45,418 bases of DNA, taken from positions 2,868,061 to 2,913,478 of the forward strand of contig CP070811.1 of the NCBI GenBank assembly GCA_020343875.1, written 5' to 3'. Position 1 is the first letter of the stretch, and each line of letters begins with the position of its first letter. This stretch comes from Anaerolineales bacterium. Its GTDB lineage: Bacteria; Chloroflexota; Anaerolineae; 4572-78; NAK82. Position numbers and translations under genes: made by a program. The notes under the pieces are model-generated. The model was not told where the DNA came from. It worked only from the letters and a program-made list of their open reading frames with translations, and searched no databases. This document shows positions 16,761-24,113 of the stretch, piece after piece.

Positions 16761-17846
16761 ATGGCCAGACCTGGGGTGATTATCACCGGCGCTACTGGCT
16801 TCCTGGGGGGGCGGCTCATGAGACAGCTTCGCAAGGAGTATCAGATCTTTGCCATTGGCCGCCGCTCACCAAAGGAGGCCGGAGCCCCCAGAGGGGCTGG
16901 GATTCACTGGTTCCAGGTAGACATTGGCCATTTTGACCCTCTGCGAGAGGTGTTCTATCGAATCAGGGAGCTAGGGGGAGCTGATCTACTTTTGCACCTG
17001 GCGGCCTACTATGACTTCACAGGTGAGGATCACCCGGAGTACACGCGCACCAACGTAATGGGGACCCGGAATGTACTGGAGCTTGCGGTGCCGCTGAAAC
17101 TGCGCAAGTTCATCTATGCCAGTTCAGTGGCTGCTTGTCCCTTCCCCCAGCCAGATGAGGTGGTGACAGAGGACACGCCGCCGACGGCGCCCGTCCCGTA
17201 TGCCCGATCAAAGCGGGTGGGGGAGGAAATGATCCACGAGTTTCAGGATCGCCTCCCGGCGTGTATTTTGCGACTGGCGGCTATATTCAGCAATTGGTGT
17301 GAGTATGAGCCGCTGGACGAGTTCTTGCAGATATGGTGTAGCAACCGGTGGAACGCCCGCATCCTGGGAGGAAAAGGACAGTCGGCGGTTCCCTACCTGC
17401 ACGTGCGGGATTTGCTCTCTTTTTACATTCGGGTGGTTGAGAGATGTGATGCGATAGAGTCCGGAGAGGTTTTGCAGGCGTCCCCAGATGGATCCACCAC
17501 CCACCTGGAACTCTACCGGGAGGCAACGCGTGCTTATTACGGGGCGCCCCGCTTTCCGGTCTGTGTGCCCCAGCTCCTGGCCCGCCCGGGCATTGTCAGC
17601 CGTGAATGGCTGGGTCGCGCCACAGGCCACATACCCTTCGAGCGGTCCTGGATGGCCGACTACATTGACCTTCGGCTAAACGTGGATGCCTCCCGGACGC
17701 GCCGCCGTATTGATTGGGCCCCAAACCCGGATTTGCATATTCTCAAATGTATGCCAGTTATGATCCAGAATCTGCGTGACCACCCTGGGGAATGGAGAGT
17801 GCGCAGCGAACGGAGGAAGGCCACACGCCTGGCGGGTGAACTGTGA
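16761..17846 (+). CDS. NAD-dependent epimerase/dehydratase family protein
   Basis: This 361-residue extended short-chain dehydrogenase has the N-terminal nucleotide motif GATGFLGG, an LLHLAAYYDF strand, YASSVAAC and the catalytic PYARSK motif (Tyr-x-x-x-Lys). Such enzymes modify nucleotide sugars, sterols or dihydroflavonol-like substrates. The C-terminal substrate-binding part is not diagnostic, and the missing sugar-nucleotide signatures leave the substrate open. It follows the unknown protein by three bases and converges on HdrA. Confidence 0.8.
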   Translation: MARPGVIITGATGFLGGRLMRQLRKEYQIFAIGRRSPKEAGAPRGAGIHWFQVDIGHFDPLREVFYRIRELGGADLLLHLAAYYDFTGEDHPEYTRTNVMGTRNVLELAVPLKLRKFIYASSVAACPFPQPDEVVTEDTPPTAPVPYARSKRVGEEMIHEFQDRLPACILRLAAIFSNWCEYEPLDEFLQIWCSNRWNARILGGKGQSAVPYLHVRDLLSFYIRVVERCDAIESGEVLQASPDGSTTHLELYREATRAYYGAPRFPVCVPQLLARPGIVSREWLGRATGHIPFERSWMADYIDLRLNVDASRTRRRIDWAPNPDLHILKCMPVMIQNLRDHPGEWRVRSERRKATRLAGEL

Positions 17847-17920
17847 AAACGAGGTACTTGTGCTTCCGCCGCGTTGTGCAGGCGTGCGCCGGGCATGGGG
17901 TGTCGTATGAGACGCGCCCC

Positions 17921-19885
17921 CTACGTTTCGCCGACTAACAAACCCTCAATCTCGGCCAAGAGCTGCTCATTGGTGTAGCCAGGTTGGCTGATGGCCCCGG
18001 CGGGACACGTGACCACGCAGGTGCCGCAGCCCTGGCACATTGCTTCGTTGATACAAGCCACCATGCGCTCTTGGAAAGCCACCCGGCTGAGAGCTTGATG
18101 AGGACACTCATTCACGCACAACCAGCAGTCGCTGCACAGGATGGGGTTGACCACAGCGGCGATGGGTTCGACGTCTACCACGCCTTTGTCAATCAGGGCC
18201 AGGGCACTGGCGGCTGCCGCCGCGCCCTGGGCGACACTGTCGGGGATATCTTTGGGGCCCTGGCAGGCGCCGGCGATAAATACCCCTTCGACGGCTGTCT
18301 CAAACGGGGCTAGTTTGGGGTGTCTCTCCATGAAGAAGCCTTCTTCGGTGCAGCCAATGCCGAAAAGATGGGCTACCTCGGCAGCATCCTGGTGCGGCTC
18401 CAGCCCCGCCGCCAGAATCACCATGTCCACTGGAACGATTACCTGCCGCCCCAATAAGGTGTCTTCAGCTTTGACCAGCAGTTTGTCACGCTGCCGGATG
18501 ACCTCTGCTCCTTTGCCGTGCACAAAGATCACCCCCGCCCGCTGCACCTGTTCGTAGAATTCTTCGTAGCCTTTGCCAAAAGCCCGCATATCGACGTAGA
18601 ACTCGAAGACGCGGGCGGGCGTCTGCTCTTTGACCATTCGGGCAAATTTGAGCGAAGCCATACAGCAAATGCGAGAGCAATGTCGATTGAAATTCTCATC
18701 TCGGCTGCCGATGCAATGCAAAATGGCGATGCTGCCCGGCTCACGACCATCCTTCATCACGACTTTGCCCCCAGTCGGCCCGGAGGGATGACACAGCCTT
18801 TCGAACTGCAGGCTGGTGAGCACATTGTCCCATCGCCCATAGCCATATTGGATAGCCCGGCTGGGGTCGAATAGCTGAAAGCCGGTAGCTAGGATGATGG
18901 CTCCCACTTCGAACTCCTGGAATTGGTCTTGTTGCTCAAAGTCGATGGCCCCAGTGGGGCAGGCTTTTTGGCAAGCTTTGCATGTGCCGCGCTGAAAATA
19001 CGCACAGTGCGAAGCATCGATCAGTGGCAGGTAGGGCACTGCCTGGGAGTAAGGAAAATAGATTGCCGATCTCTTACCCATCTCTTGGTTAAATTCCGAG
19101 GGGATGTCATCCCATGGACACGCTTCGACACAGATGCCGCAGCCGTTGCACAGGGCCTCGTTCACGTAGCGCGCCTTCTGGCGCAATTGGGCCCGGAAGT
19201 TGCCCACAAAACCTGATACACTCTCCACCTGGCTGTAGCTGAGCAGTGTAATCTCGGGATGTCTCGCCACCTCAACCATTCTTGGCACAAGGATGCAGGC
19301 TGCGCAGTCGAGGGTGGGAAAGGTCCTGTCGAGCATGGCCACATGTCCCCCAATGCTCGGTTCACGCTCGACCAAAATCACTTGCTTGCCCGCGTTGGCC
19401 AGGCGCAGAGCACCTTCGATTCCGGCGATGCCGCCACCCACGACCAGCACGGCGGGGGTGATAGGCACCTGCCTGGCGATGAGGGGGCGGTGATGCCTTA
19501 CGCGGCGTACAGCGGCCGCGATGACGCTTTTGCTCTTTTGGGTTGCCTGGCGGCCATCCTGCGTGACCCACGAGACCCGCTCACGGATATTAGCCATTTG
19601 AAAGCTAAAGGGATTCAGGCCTGCTGCCTGGCACACCTGGCGAAAGGTGACCTCGTGCATCAGCGGCGAACAGGCTGCCCCGACGATGTGGGTCAGCCCT
19701 AACCTCTTAATGTCCTCTTGGATCAGTTTCTGACCGGAGTCGGAGCACAGGAATTTGTGATCTCGGACGATCGCCACACCATCCAGACGACGGGCAAATT
19801 CAGCTACTCCAGCAATGTCCACTGTGCTGGCGATGTTGGTGCCGCAGTGACAGACATAAACCCCTGTGCGGCCCGGTGAGGTCAT
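17921..19885 (-). CDS. hdrA: HdrA-like flavin/Fe-S subunit of a heterodisulfide reductase-type complex
   Basis: The 654-residue protein has the HdrA layout. An N-terminal region carries VYVCHCG and a CSDSGQ Cys. An FAD-binding Rossmann motif (VVGGGIAGIEGALRLANAGK) follows, with the characteristic FPTLDCAACIL segment. Four ferredoxin-like cysteine clusters include CNGCGICVEACPW, CKACQKACP, CSDCWLCVNECP and CQGCGTCVVTCP. HdrA proteins accept or bifurcate electrons between ferredoxin, other carriers and the HdrB/C or HdrD thiol-reducing subunit. The gene begins nine bases after hdrD, so the two products probably form one cytoplasmic complex. No MvhD or hydrogenase partner is nearby. The closest oxidoreductase genes are the fdh set. 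Confidence 0.88.
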   Translation of the reverse strand: MTSPGRTGVYVCHCGTNIASTVDIAGVAEFARRLDGVAIVRDHKFLCSDSGQKLIQEDIKRLGLTHIVGAACSPLMHEVTFRQVCQAAGLNPFSFQMANIRERVSWVTQDGRQATQKSKSVIAAAVRRVRHHRPLIARQVPITPAVLVVGGGIAGIEGALRLANAGKQVILVEREPSIGGHVAMLDRTFPTLDCAACILVPRMVEVARHPEITLLSYSQVESVSGFVGNFRAQLRQKARYVNEALCNGCGICVEACPWDDIPSEFNQEMGKRSAIYFPYSQAVPYLPLIDASHCAYFQRGTCKACQKACPTGAIDFEQQDQFQEFEVGAIILATGFQLFDPSRAIQYGYGRWDNVLTSLQFERLCHPSGPTGGKVVMKDGREPGSIAILHCIGSRDENFNRHCSRICCMASLKFARMVKEQTPARVFEFYVDMRAFGKGYEEFYEQVQRAGVIFVHGKGAEVIRQRDKLLVKAEDTLLGRQVIVPVDMVILAAGLEPHQDAAEVAHLFGIGCTEEGFFMERHPKLAPFETAVEGVFIAGACQGPKDIPDSVAQGAAAAASALALIDKGVVDVEPIAAVVNPILCSDCWLCVNECPHQALSRVAFQERMVACINEAMCQGCGTCVVTCPAGAISQPGYTNEQLLAEIEGLLVGET

Positions 19886-19894
19886 GTTGAGCCC

Positions 19895-21091
19895 CTACCA
19901 CTCTACTTTGCTTAGCATGGCTTCCCAGATCAACTCGGCCACGTCAAGCACCCTCACCGACTGGCGCATGCGTTGGGCGGCGTTCAGTAGAGCTCGCTTG
20001 CATTGTGGGCAAGCCGACACGATGATGTCGGCTTCTACGTCCAAGGCTTGCTGCAGTCGGCGCATGGCTACTTCCATGGTCGCCTCGTCGCTGAAGATTT
20101 CCACGTCTCCGCCACCCCCACAGCATAGCGCATTGTCGCGAATATTGGCCATCTCGTGGAGTTCCACGCCAGGTAGACTGTTCAGGATTTGGCGCGGGGT
20201 ATCGTATTCTTGACTCTTGCGACCCAGGTCGCAGGGGTCATGGTAGGTGACCACACGTGGCAGGATGCCTGGTTTGATACGCCGATTGTCCAGTAACTCG
20301 GCCAGGAACTGGGCGGCATGTCTGATCCTTAGTCGGACCGGCAAGTCTACAAAACCAGGATATATAGTCGTCCAGGCATAAAAACAGGAAGGACAGGTGG
20401 TAACCAAATTGGACACTCCCAATTCTTTGACCTGGGCAACGTTGTGCGCGACCAAGTCGGCCATCTCATCCTGCATCCCGGCATTGTAGAGAGGGTAGCC
20501 ACAGCACCATTCGTGCTCCCCCAAGGTGGTGAAGCGGATGCCTGCTTGATTGAGAACGCGCCCGAAGGCCTGGGGAATGCTGTAGGCACGTGGATAAAAA
20601 GAGGCCACGCAACCCACAAAGTAGAGGACGTCCGCGCTAGTTTTACCCTCGATATTTGACAAAGGCTGGGGAAGATTGGTGCTCCAGGCGAGTCGCTCTT
20701 GATTTGGATCCCCGGAGATGTTGTGTGTGGTCTTAATTGTGTTGTGCAGGAGGCTCAACCCCTGCGGCACATGGAGTCCCTCCTGGACCGCGCACGCCTT
20801 GAGGCCGATCATCGTGTCCGAGAGCGGGATGCCGCGCGGACAATGGGCGGCGCAGGCCCTACACGTGGTACATAGCCAATACGTTTGGCTCTGAAGTGCC
20901 TCATCTTTTAATCCCAGTCGAACCAATCCCCATAGCTGACGGGGGCTCATACTCATAAGACTGGCGGTGGGACAAGAAGCGGTGCAGCTGCCACACTGGA
21001 TGCAGGTGCGCAATTTTTCGACGTCTGGTGTGACCTGGGCGGCGAAAGAGGGGTCTAATTGTTCTTCTGTCCAATATGAGAGGCCGGCCAT
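19895..21091 (-). CDS. hdrD: HdrD-like subunit (HdrC-HdrB fusion)
   Basis: The 398-residue protein joins an HdrC-like ferredoxin domain (CIQCGSCTASCP and CTTCRACAAHCPRG) to an HdrB-like domain with two CCG motifs. The first runs CVAS ... CCGYP ... CPSC and the second CDLGR ... CCGGGG ... CPQC. In known enzymes each CCG motif holds a non-cubane 4Fe-4S cluster that reduces disulfides. It would be the disulfide- or quinone-reactive partner of HdrA. Its ATG overlaps the stop of the response regulator gene by one base (TGATG), showing tight translational coupling. Members are also found with lactate or glycolate dehydrogenases, but the HdrA neighbour favours the Hdr assignment. Confidence 0.85.
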   Translation of the reverse strand: MAGLSYWTEEQLDPSFAAQVTPDVEKLRTCIQCGSCTASCPTASLMSMSPRQLWGLVRLGLKDEALQSQTYWLCTTCRACAAHCPRGIPLSDTMIGLKACAVQEGLHVPQGLSLLHNTIKTTHNISGDPNQERLAWSTNLPQPLSNIEGKTSADVLYFVGCVASFYPRAYSIPQAFGRVLNQAGIRFTTLGEHEWCCGYPLYNAGMQDEMADLVAHNVAQVKELGVSNLVTTCPSCFYAWTTIYPGFVDLPVRLRIRHAAQFLAELLDNRRIKPGILPRVVTYHDPCDLGRKSQEYDTPRQILNSLPGVELHEMANIRDNALCCGGGGDVEIFSDEATMEVAMRRLQQALDVEADIIVSACPQCKRALLNAAQRMRQSVRVLDVAELIWEAMLSKVEW

Positions 21092-21753
21092 CAGTCTTCA
21101 CCCACTTCAATCAAGCCCTTTCGAATGGCGTACTTGATCAGCTGCGGCAGACTCTGGAGTTCCAGCGTTCGCATCATGCTGGCCCGGTGCTTTTCGACGG
21201 TTTTCACACTCAGGTGCAGCATATCAGCCATTTCGCGGGTCGTCTTCCCTTCAGCTGCCAGGCGCAAAGTCTGTTTTTCACGCAGCGTGAGGCTGTCGTA
21301 GCGTGATTCTGTCTGTTTGGACTGGTGCGCCAGGTAGTCCTCCAGAACGGCTTTGGTGACACCAGGAGACAGGAATGCTTCACCGCTATATACCGCCCGG
21401 ATGGCTGCTATTAGTTCGTCGGGCTCGCTCTCTTTCAGCACGTAGCCCAAAGCGCCCGCTTTGAGCATGGCAAAGAAATATTCTTCACGGTCATGCATCG
21501 TCAGGGCCAGAACATTAATGCGTGGCATGCGTTCTCTGATCTCCTGAGTAGCCTCAAGCCCGCTCAGGTCGCCCATAGCAATGTCCATCAAGATAACATC
21601 AGGCTGAAGACGGGTGGCCTGCTCAATAGCTTCACAGCCGCTACCTGCCTCACCGATGACTTCTATGTCGGCGTAGTCCTCCAGCAGCGACCGGATACCG
21701 GCTCGCACCAGGCGATGGTCGTCGGCTATCAAAACTCGAATCTTCATCACCAT
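21091..21753 (-). CDS. NarL/FixJ-family response regulator
   Basis: The 220-residue protein has a receiver domain with the acidic pair Asp11-Asp12, phospho-acceptor Asp57 (VILMDIAMG), a Thr in LALTMHD and the Lys of YVLKE. A LuxR-type HTH follows (LTLREKQTLRLAAEGKTTRE ... LSVKTVEKHR). AAAGGA lies just before the ATG; a second ATG six bases later is a possible start. It lies 20 bases after the sensor kinase gene and overlaps hdrD. It is therefore the cognate regulator of the kinase and may control its own operon and perhaps the fdh operon. Confidence 0.92.
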   Translation of the reverse strand: MVMKIRVLIADDHRLVRAGIRSLLEDYADIEVIGEAGSGCEAIEQATRLQPDVILMDIAMGDLSGLEATQEIRERMPRINVLALTMHDREEYFFAMLKAGALGYVLKESEPDELIAAIRAVYSGEAFLSPGVTKAVLEDYLAHQSKQTESRYDSLTLREKQTLRLAAEGKTTREMADMLHLSVKTVEKHRASMMRTLELQSLPQLIKYAIRKGLIEVGED

Positions 21754-21773
21754 CAGGTCCTTTAGGCCATCCC

Positions 21774-23651
21774 TCAGCTCTGATTCAGGGGGATTTCAGC
21801 CAGCACTAGGGTTCCGCTACCGGGCCTGGACCCAACGTAGAATTTGCCACCCAACAGGGTGATGCGTTCCTCCATACCACGCAGTCCCCAGGCTTGCTGG
21901 TGCCTGTGCATCACCTGGTCGAAGTCAAACCCCACACCATTGTCTTCTACACGTACAATAAGCACGTTGTTTTTCTTGTTTAGAGAGATACTTGCTTCAC
22001 TTGCATGGGCGTGGCGGGCGATGTTGGTGATGGCCTCCTGGACAACGCGAAAAACAGCCGTCTCGACTTCAGCTGGCAGTCCGTCTTTCAGCCCCATGGC
22101 CCGCAGCTGCACCTTAACGCCAGCCGGTTCCAGGTATTTCTTAACCTGGCTGTGCACCGCCAATCCCAAGCCCAGGTCATCCAGAACCTCAGGGCGCAGA
22201 TCGAAGATGAGATCACGCAAGTCGTGCAGAGCCTGAGTGGCGGTGTTGCGTACTCTGACCAACTTATCCTTCCCGCTCGTAAACCCAGCAGGCAGACTAT
22301 TCTCCACGGCCGTCGTGGTCATAATGATAGCCGTCAGTGATTGCCCGATGGCATCATGGAGTTCGCGCGCCAGCCGTGTACGCTCCTCCTCTTGCGTGGT
22401 CAGGACCTTCCCCAGCAGGCGCTTGCACATCGCCTCTCTGCCCTGCAGTTGTTCGTACAGGGTACTCAACTCCCGCGTGCGCTCTTCGACCATTTCCTCC
22501 AGGGCTTCGTTCCAGCGTCGATGATCTGCCAGAATGGCTTCCAGTCTGACTCGCATGTGCTCCAGATTGGCATTCAGACGTGCCACCTCGTCAATACCAT
22601 CGCGGGGGATGGGCACCCCCAAATTGCCGGCAGCGAATTGCGCCGAAGCCTCATTCAACGCCTGAAGAGGTCCCACGATTTGGCGCGTGACCAGCCAGGT
22701 GATGAGCAGACCGACAGCCAATGCTGTGCCGCCGCCCAGCAGTATCAGTTGCCGCAGGTGGTTGACAGGCGCCATCGCCTCGCTGACAGGCTGCCGGATG
22801 GCCACGCCCCATGGCGCAACAGTCAAAGGTGCAAAGGCCAGCACTTCTCCGGTTCGGCGTATCTCCTCCTCAGCCTCACTCTGGTGACAGGAGTGGCATT
22901 CACCAACTAGTGACTGCTGCTCATCAATCAAGCTGGTGAACTGATCCGTGTGATCCCCTTCACGGAAACGAAGCTCCGGTAAATTGGAGGCCAGAACTAC
23001 GCCTTCCCGGTCGACGACTTCGATGTAGCTGGAGCCACTCGGCGCTAACTGATCTAGGACCCCCTCCAGGCCCAATTGGTCGATGCCTATCTCCTCGACT
23101 AGCAGGCTGCTTATCTCAGGCCTGGGCTGCCTGACCGGCACCACCACCAAAACGTAGGCTGGCGTCGAGTCCGGCACGTGGCGCAGGTTCGAGATGTAAG
23201 CGGCATTGCCTTGCAAGGCGCGCTGAAGGACAGGCAGGTCATAGAAGGGCTTTGAGATTAGAGAGGCATCCAGAGGTTCTGTCCAGAGAATCGTGCCGTT
23301 TGTATCGAGCCAGAAAAGGCGGCGCCCATAAGCACTTAATCGTAGTTGCGCATCTTGAAGTGGTATGGCTAGCCTGGATGAGTGGGGTGGGGGTGGCCGA
23401 TCTAAGTCTGGATGCGCAGCCGTGGTTTCCAAGATCGTCAAGGCTTCGTCCAGCCGCCGGTCTAGCGACGATGCGACCAGCTCAGCAATGGCCAGCTGAT
23501 ATTTGAGGCTTTGTTGAGTGCTTGCCTTGATCGCCTGGTGGCCTGCCACCCAGAAGAAGGCGAATACAGCCAACAATCCGACCATGGTCAGCAGTTGGAT
23601 GCGCCGTTGAAGGCCCAAATTCGCCAGCCAGGTTGGGGCCCGAGTCACCAT
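21774..23651 (-). CDS. NarX-like sensor histidine kinase with periplasmic CXXCH motif
   Basis: The 625-residue kinase starts with a membrane helix (about 18-38) and has an external sensor region of roughly 260 residues. A second helix follows (about 302-321), then HAMP, a coiled-coil, a HisKA_3 domain (EEERTRLARELHD, His432) and HATPase_c (VRVEDNGVGF and GLRGMEERITLLGG). The sensor region contains GECHSCHQS (residues 252-256 for CHSCH), the classic haem c attachment motif. A covalently bound haem could sense redox state, oxygen or a ligand gas, though this is untested. The ATG at 23651 is chosen. A TTG 18 bases upstream with GAGAG before it is an alternative. It is the first gene of the kinase-regulator-hdrD-hdrA operon. 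Confidence 0.88.
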   Translation of the reverse strand: MVTRAPTWLANLGLQRRIQLLTMVGLLAVFAFFWVAGHQAIKASTQQSLKYQLAIAELVASSLDRRLDEALTILETTAAHPDLDRPPPPHSSRLAIPLQDAQLRLSAYGRRLFWLDTNGTILWTEPLDASLISKPFYDLPVLQRALQGNAAYISNLRHVPDSTPAYVLVVVPVRQPRPEISSLLVEEIGIDQLGLEGVLDQLAPSGSSYIEVVDREGVVLASNLPELRFREGDHTDQFTSLIDEQQSLVGECHSCHQSEAEEEIRRTGEVLAFAPLTVAPWGVAIRQPVSEAMAPVNHLRQLILLGGGTALAVGLLITWLVTRQIVGPLQALNEASAQFAAGNLGVPIPRDGIDEVARLNANLEHMRVRLEAILADHRRWNEALEEMVEERTRELSTLYEQLQGREAMCKRLLGKVLTTQEEERTRLARELHDAIGQSLTAIIMTTTAVENSLPAGFTSGKDKLVRVRNTATQALHDLRDLIFDLRPEVLDDLGLGLAVHSQVKKYLEPAGVKVQLRAMGLKDGLPAEVETAVFRVVQEAITNIARHAHASEASISLNKKNNVLIVRVEDNGVGFDFDQVMHRHQQAWGLRGMEERITLLGGKFYVGSRPGSGTLVLAEIPLNQS

Positions 23652-23709
23652 CCGTCGCTGCCTGTACAAGTACTCTCAGTCCAGGAAGGAATCCAGGTTC
23701 TGCATGTGT

Positions 23710-23738
23710 ATTATATCACAAATAGGCATCTCTTTCAA
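23710..23738 (-). promoter_or_regulatory. Sigma70-type promoter of the kinase-hdr operon
   Basis: On the minus strand TTGAAA (23738-23733) and TATAAT (23715-23710) are 17 bases apart, predicting a start near 23703. The 5' leader is about 50 bases. The -10 region overlaps TGTGA-TATAAT-ACACA, a near-palindrome resembling a CRP site, and the 12-base word shared with the fdhA upstream region. Confidence 0.7.
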
Positions 23739-23802
23739 TTAGGATCTTCCTGGCTTTACTCTGATGCACATAGACCCAAAGGTGGTTTGGCTTGAGTTAG
23801 CC

Positions 23803-23831
23803 TTGACACCTCCTGGGGGGTATGATATACT
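23803..23831 (+). promoter_or_regulatory. Strong sigma70-type promoter of the ABC exporter leader
   Basis: A perfect -35 box TTGACA (23803-23808) and a -10 box TATACT (23826-23831) are separated by 17 bases. Transcription should start near 23838, leaving a leader of about 276 bases before the exporter start at 24114. Confidence 0.75.
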
Positions 23832-23865
23832 GATTCTCGAGGTTGTGGCGGAGAGGGTGAAGTCA

Positions 23866-23940
23866 ATGGCATATGCCAATATATTGTGTGCTGCATATAA
23901 TTTCATGGACCACGGGTGTAAGGCGCCCACCGGGTTTTAG
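23866..23940 (+). CDS. Putative 24-residue leader peptide
   Basis: A 24-codon ORF runs from ATG at 23866 to TAG at 23938-23940. A good Shine-Dalgarno region (GGAGAGGG, about eight bases before the ATG) precedes it, and its own promoter is about 28 bases upstream. The peptide begins MAYANILC and ends CKAPTGF; it has no signal peptide or known domain. Codons 20-22 lie in a segment that can pair with the first arm of the terminator that follows. This arrangement suggests the ORF is translated mainly to control transcription of the downstream ABC exporter genes, not to make a functional peptide. A perfect TGGCATATGCCA palindrome overlaps its first codons. Confidence 0.6.
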   Translation: MAYANILCAAYNFMDHGCKAPTGF

Positions 23941-23968
23941 TTTGACATAATGATTCGGGCCGTGGGCG
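23924..23968 (+). promoter_or_regulatory. Possible antiterminator stem in the exporter leader
   Basis: CGCCCAC (23924-23930, inside the leader ORF) is perfectly complementary to GTGGGCG (23962-23968). With a one-base bulge, two further pairs (23932-23933 with 23960-23961) can form. This pairing uses most of the left arm of the terminator and so excludes it. A ribosome finishing the leader ORF would cover the upstream strand and favour termination. A ribosome stalled early would leave it free and favour read-through. Confidence 0.5.
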
Positions 23969-23988
23969 GGTCAGCCTGCGGCTTTTTT
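23959..23988 (+). terminator. Intrinsic terminator (attenuator) before the ABC exporter
   Basis: GCCGTGGGC (23959-23967) and GCCTGCGGC (23974-23982) form a nine-pair stem including two G-U pairs, with a six-base loop. TTTTTT follows at 23983-23988. The hairpin lies after the leader ORF and 125 bases before the exporter gene, so it ends the leader transcript unless it is prevented from forming. Confidence 0.75.
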
Positions 23989-24113
23989 GTTGGCCTTCCA
24001 CGAGGGGGAACGTTGTTCGCAGTGGGTACTATATCCCGAGAGGACATTGGCGTAACGGCCGCGGGCTGCTGGCAAGCATCCACGGCCGTGTTTGCTGTCA
24101 TGGAGGTTGAGTC

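Noticed and set aside
23942..23970. Second TTGACA promoter inside the exporter leader
   Set aside because: No -10 box lies at the right distance; the segment falls in the terminator stem.
23838..23990. Known riboswitch in the ABC exporter leader (guanidine-I, TPP, cobalamin, T-box or Mn)
   Set aside because: None of the conserved core sequences that I know for these classes is present; the leader ORF explains the structure better.
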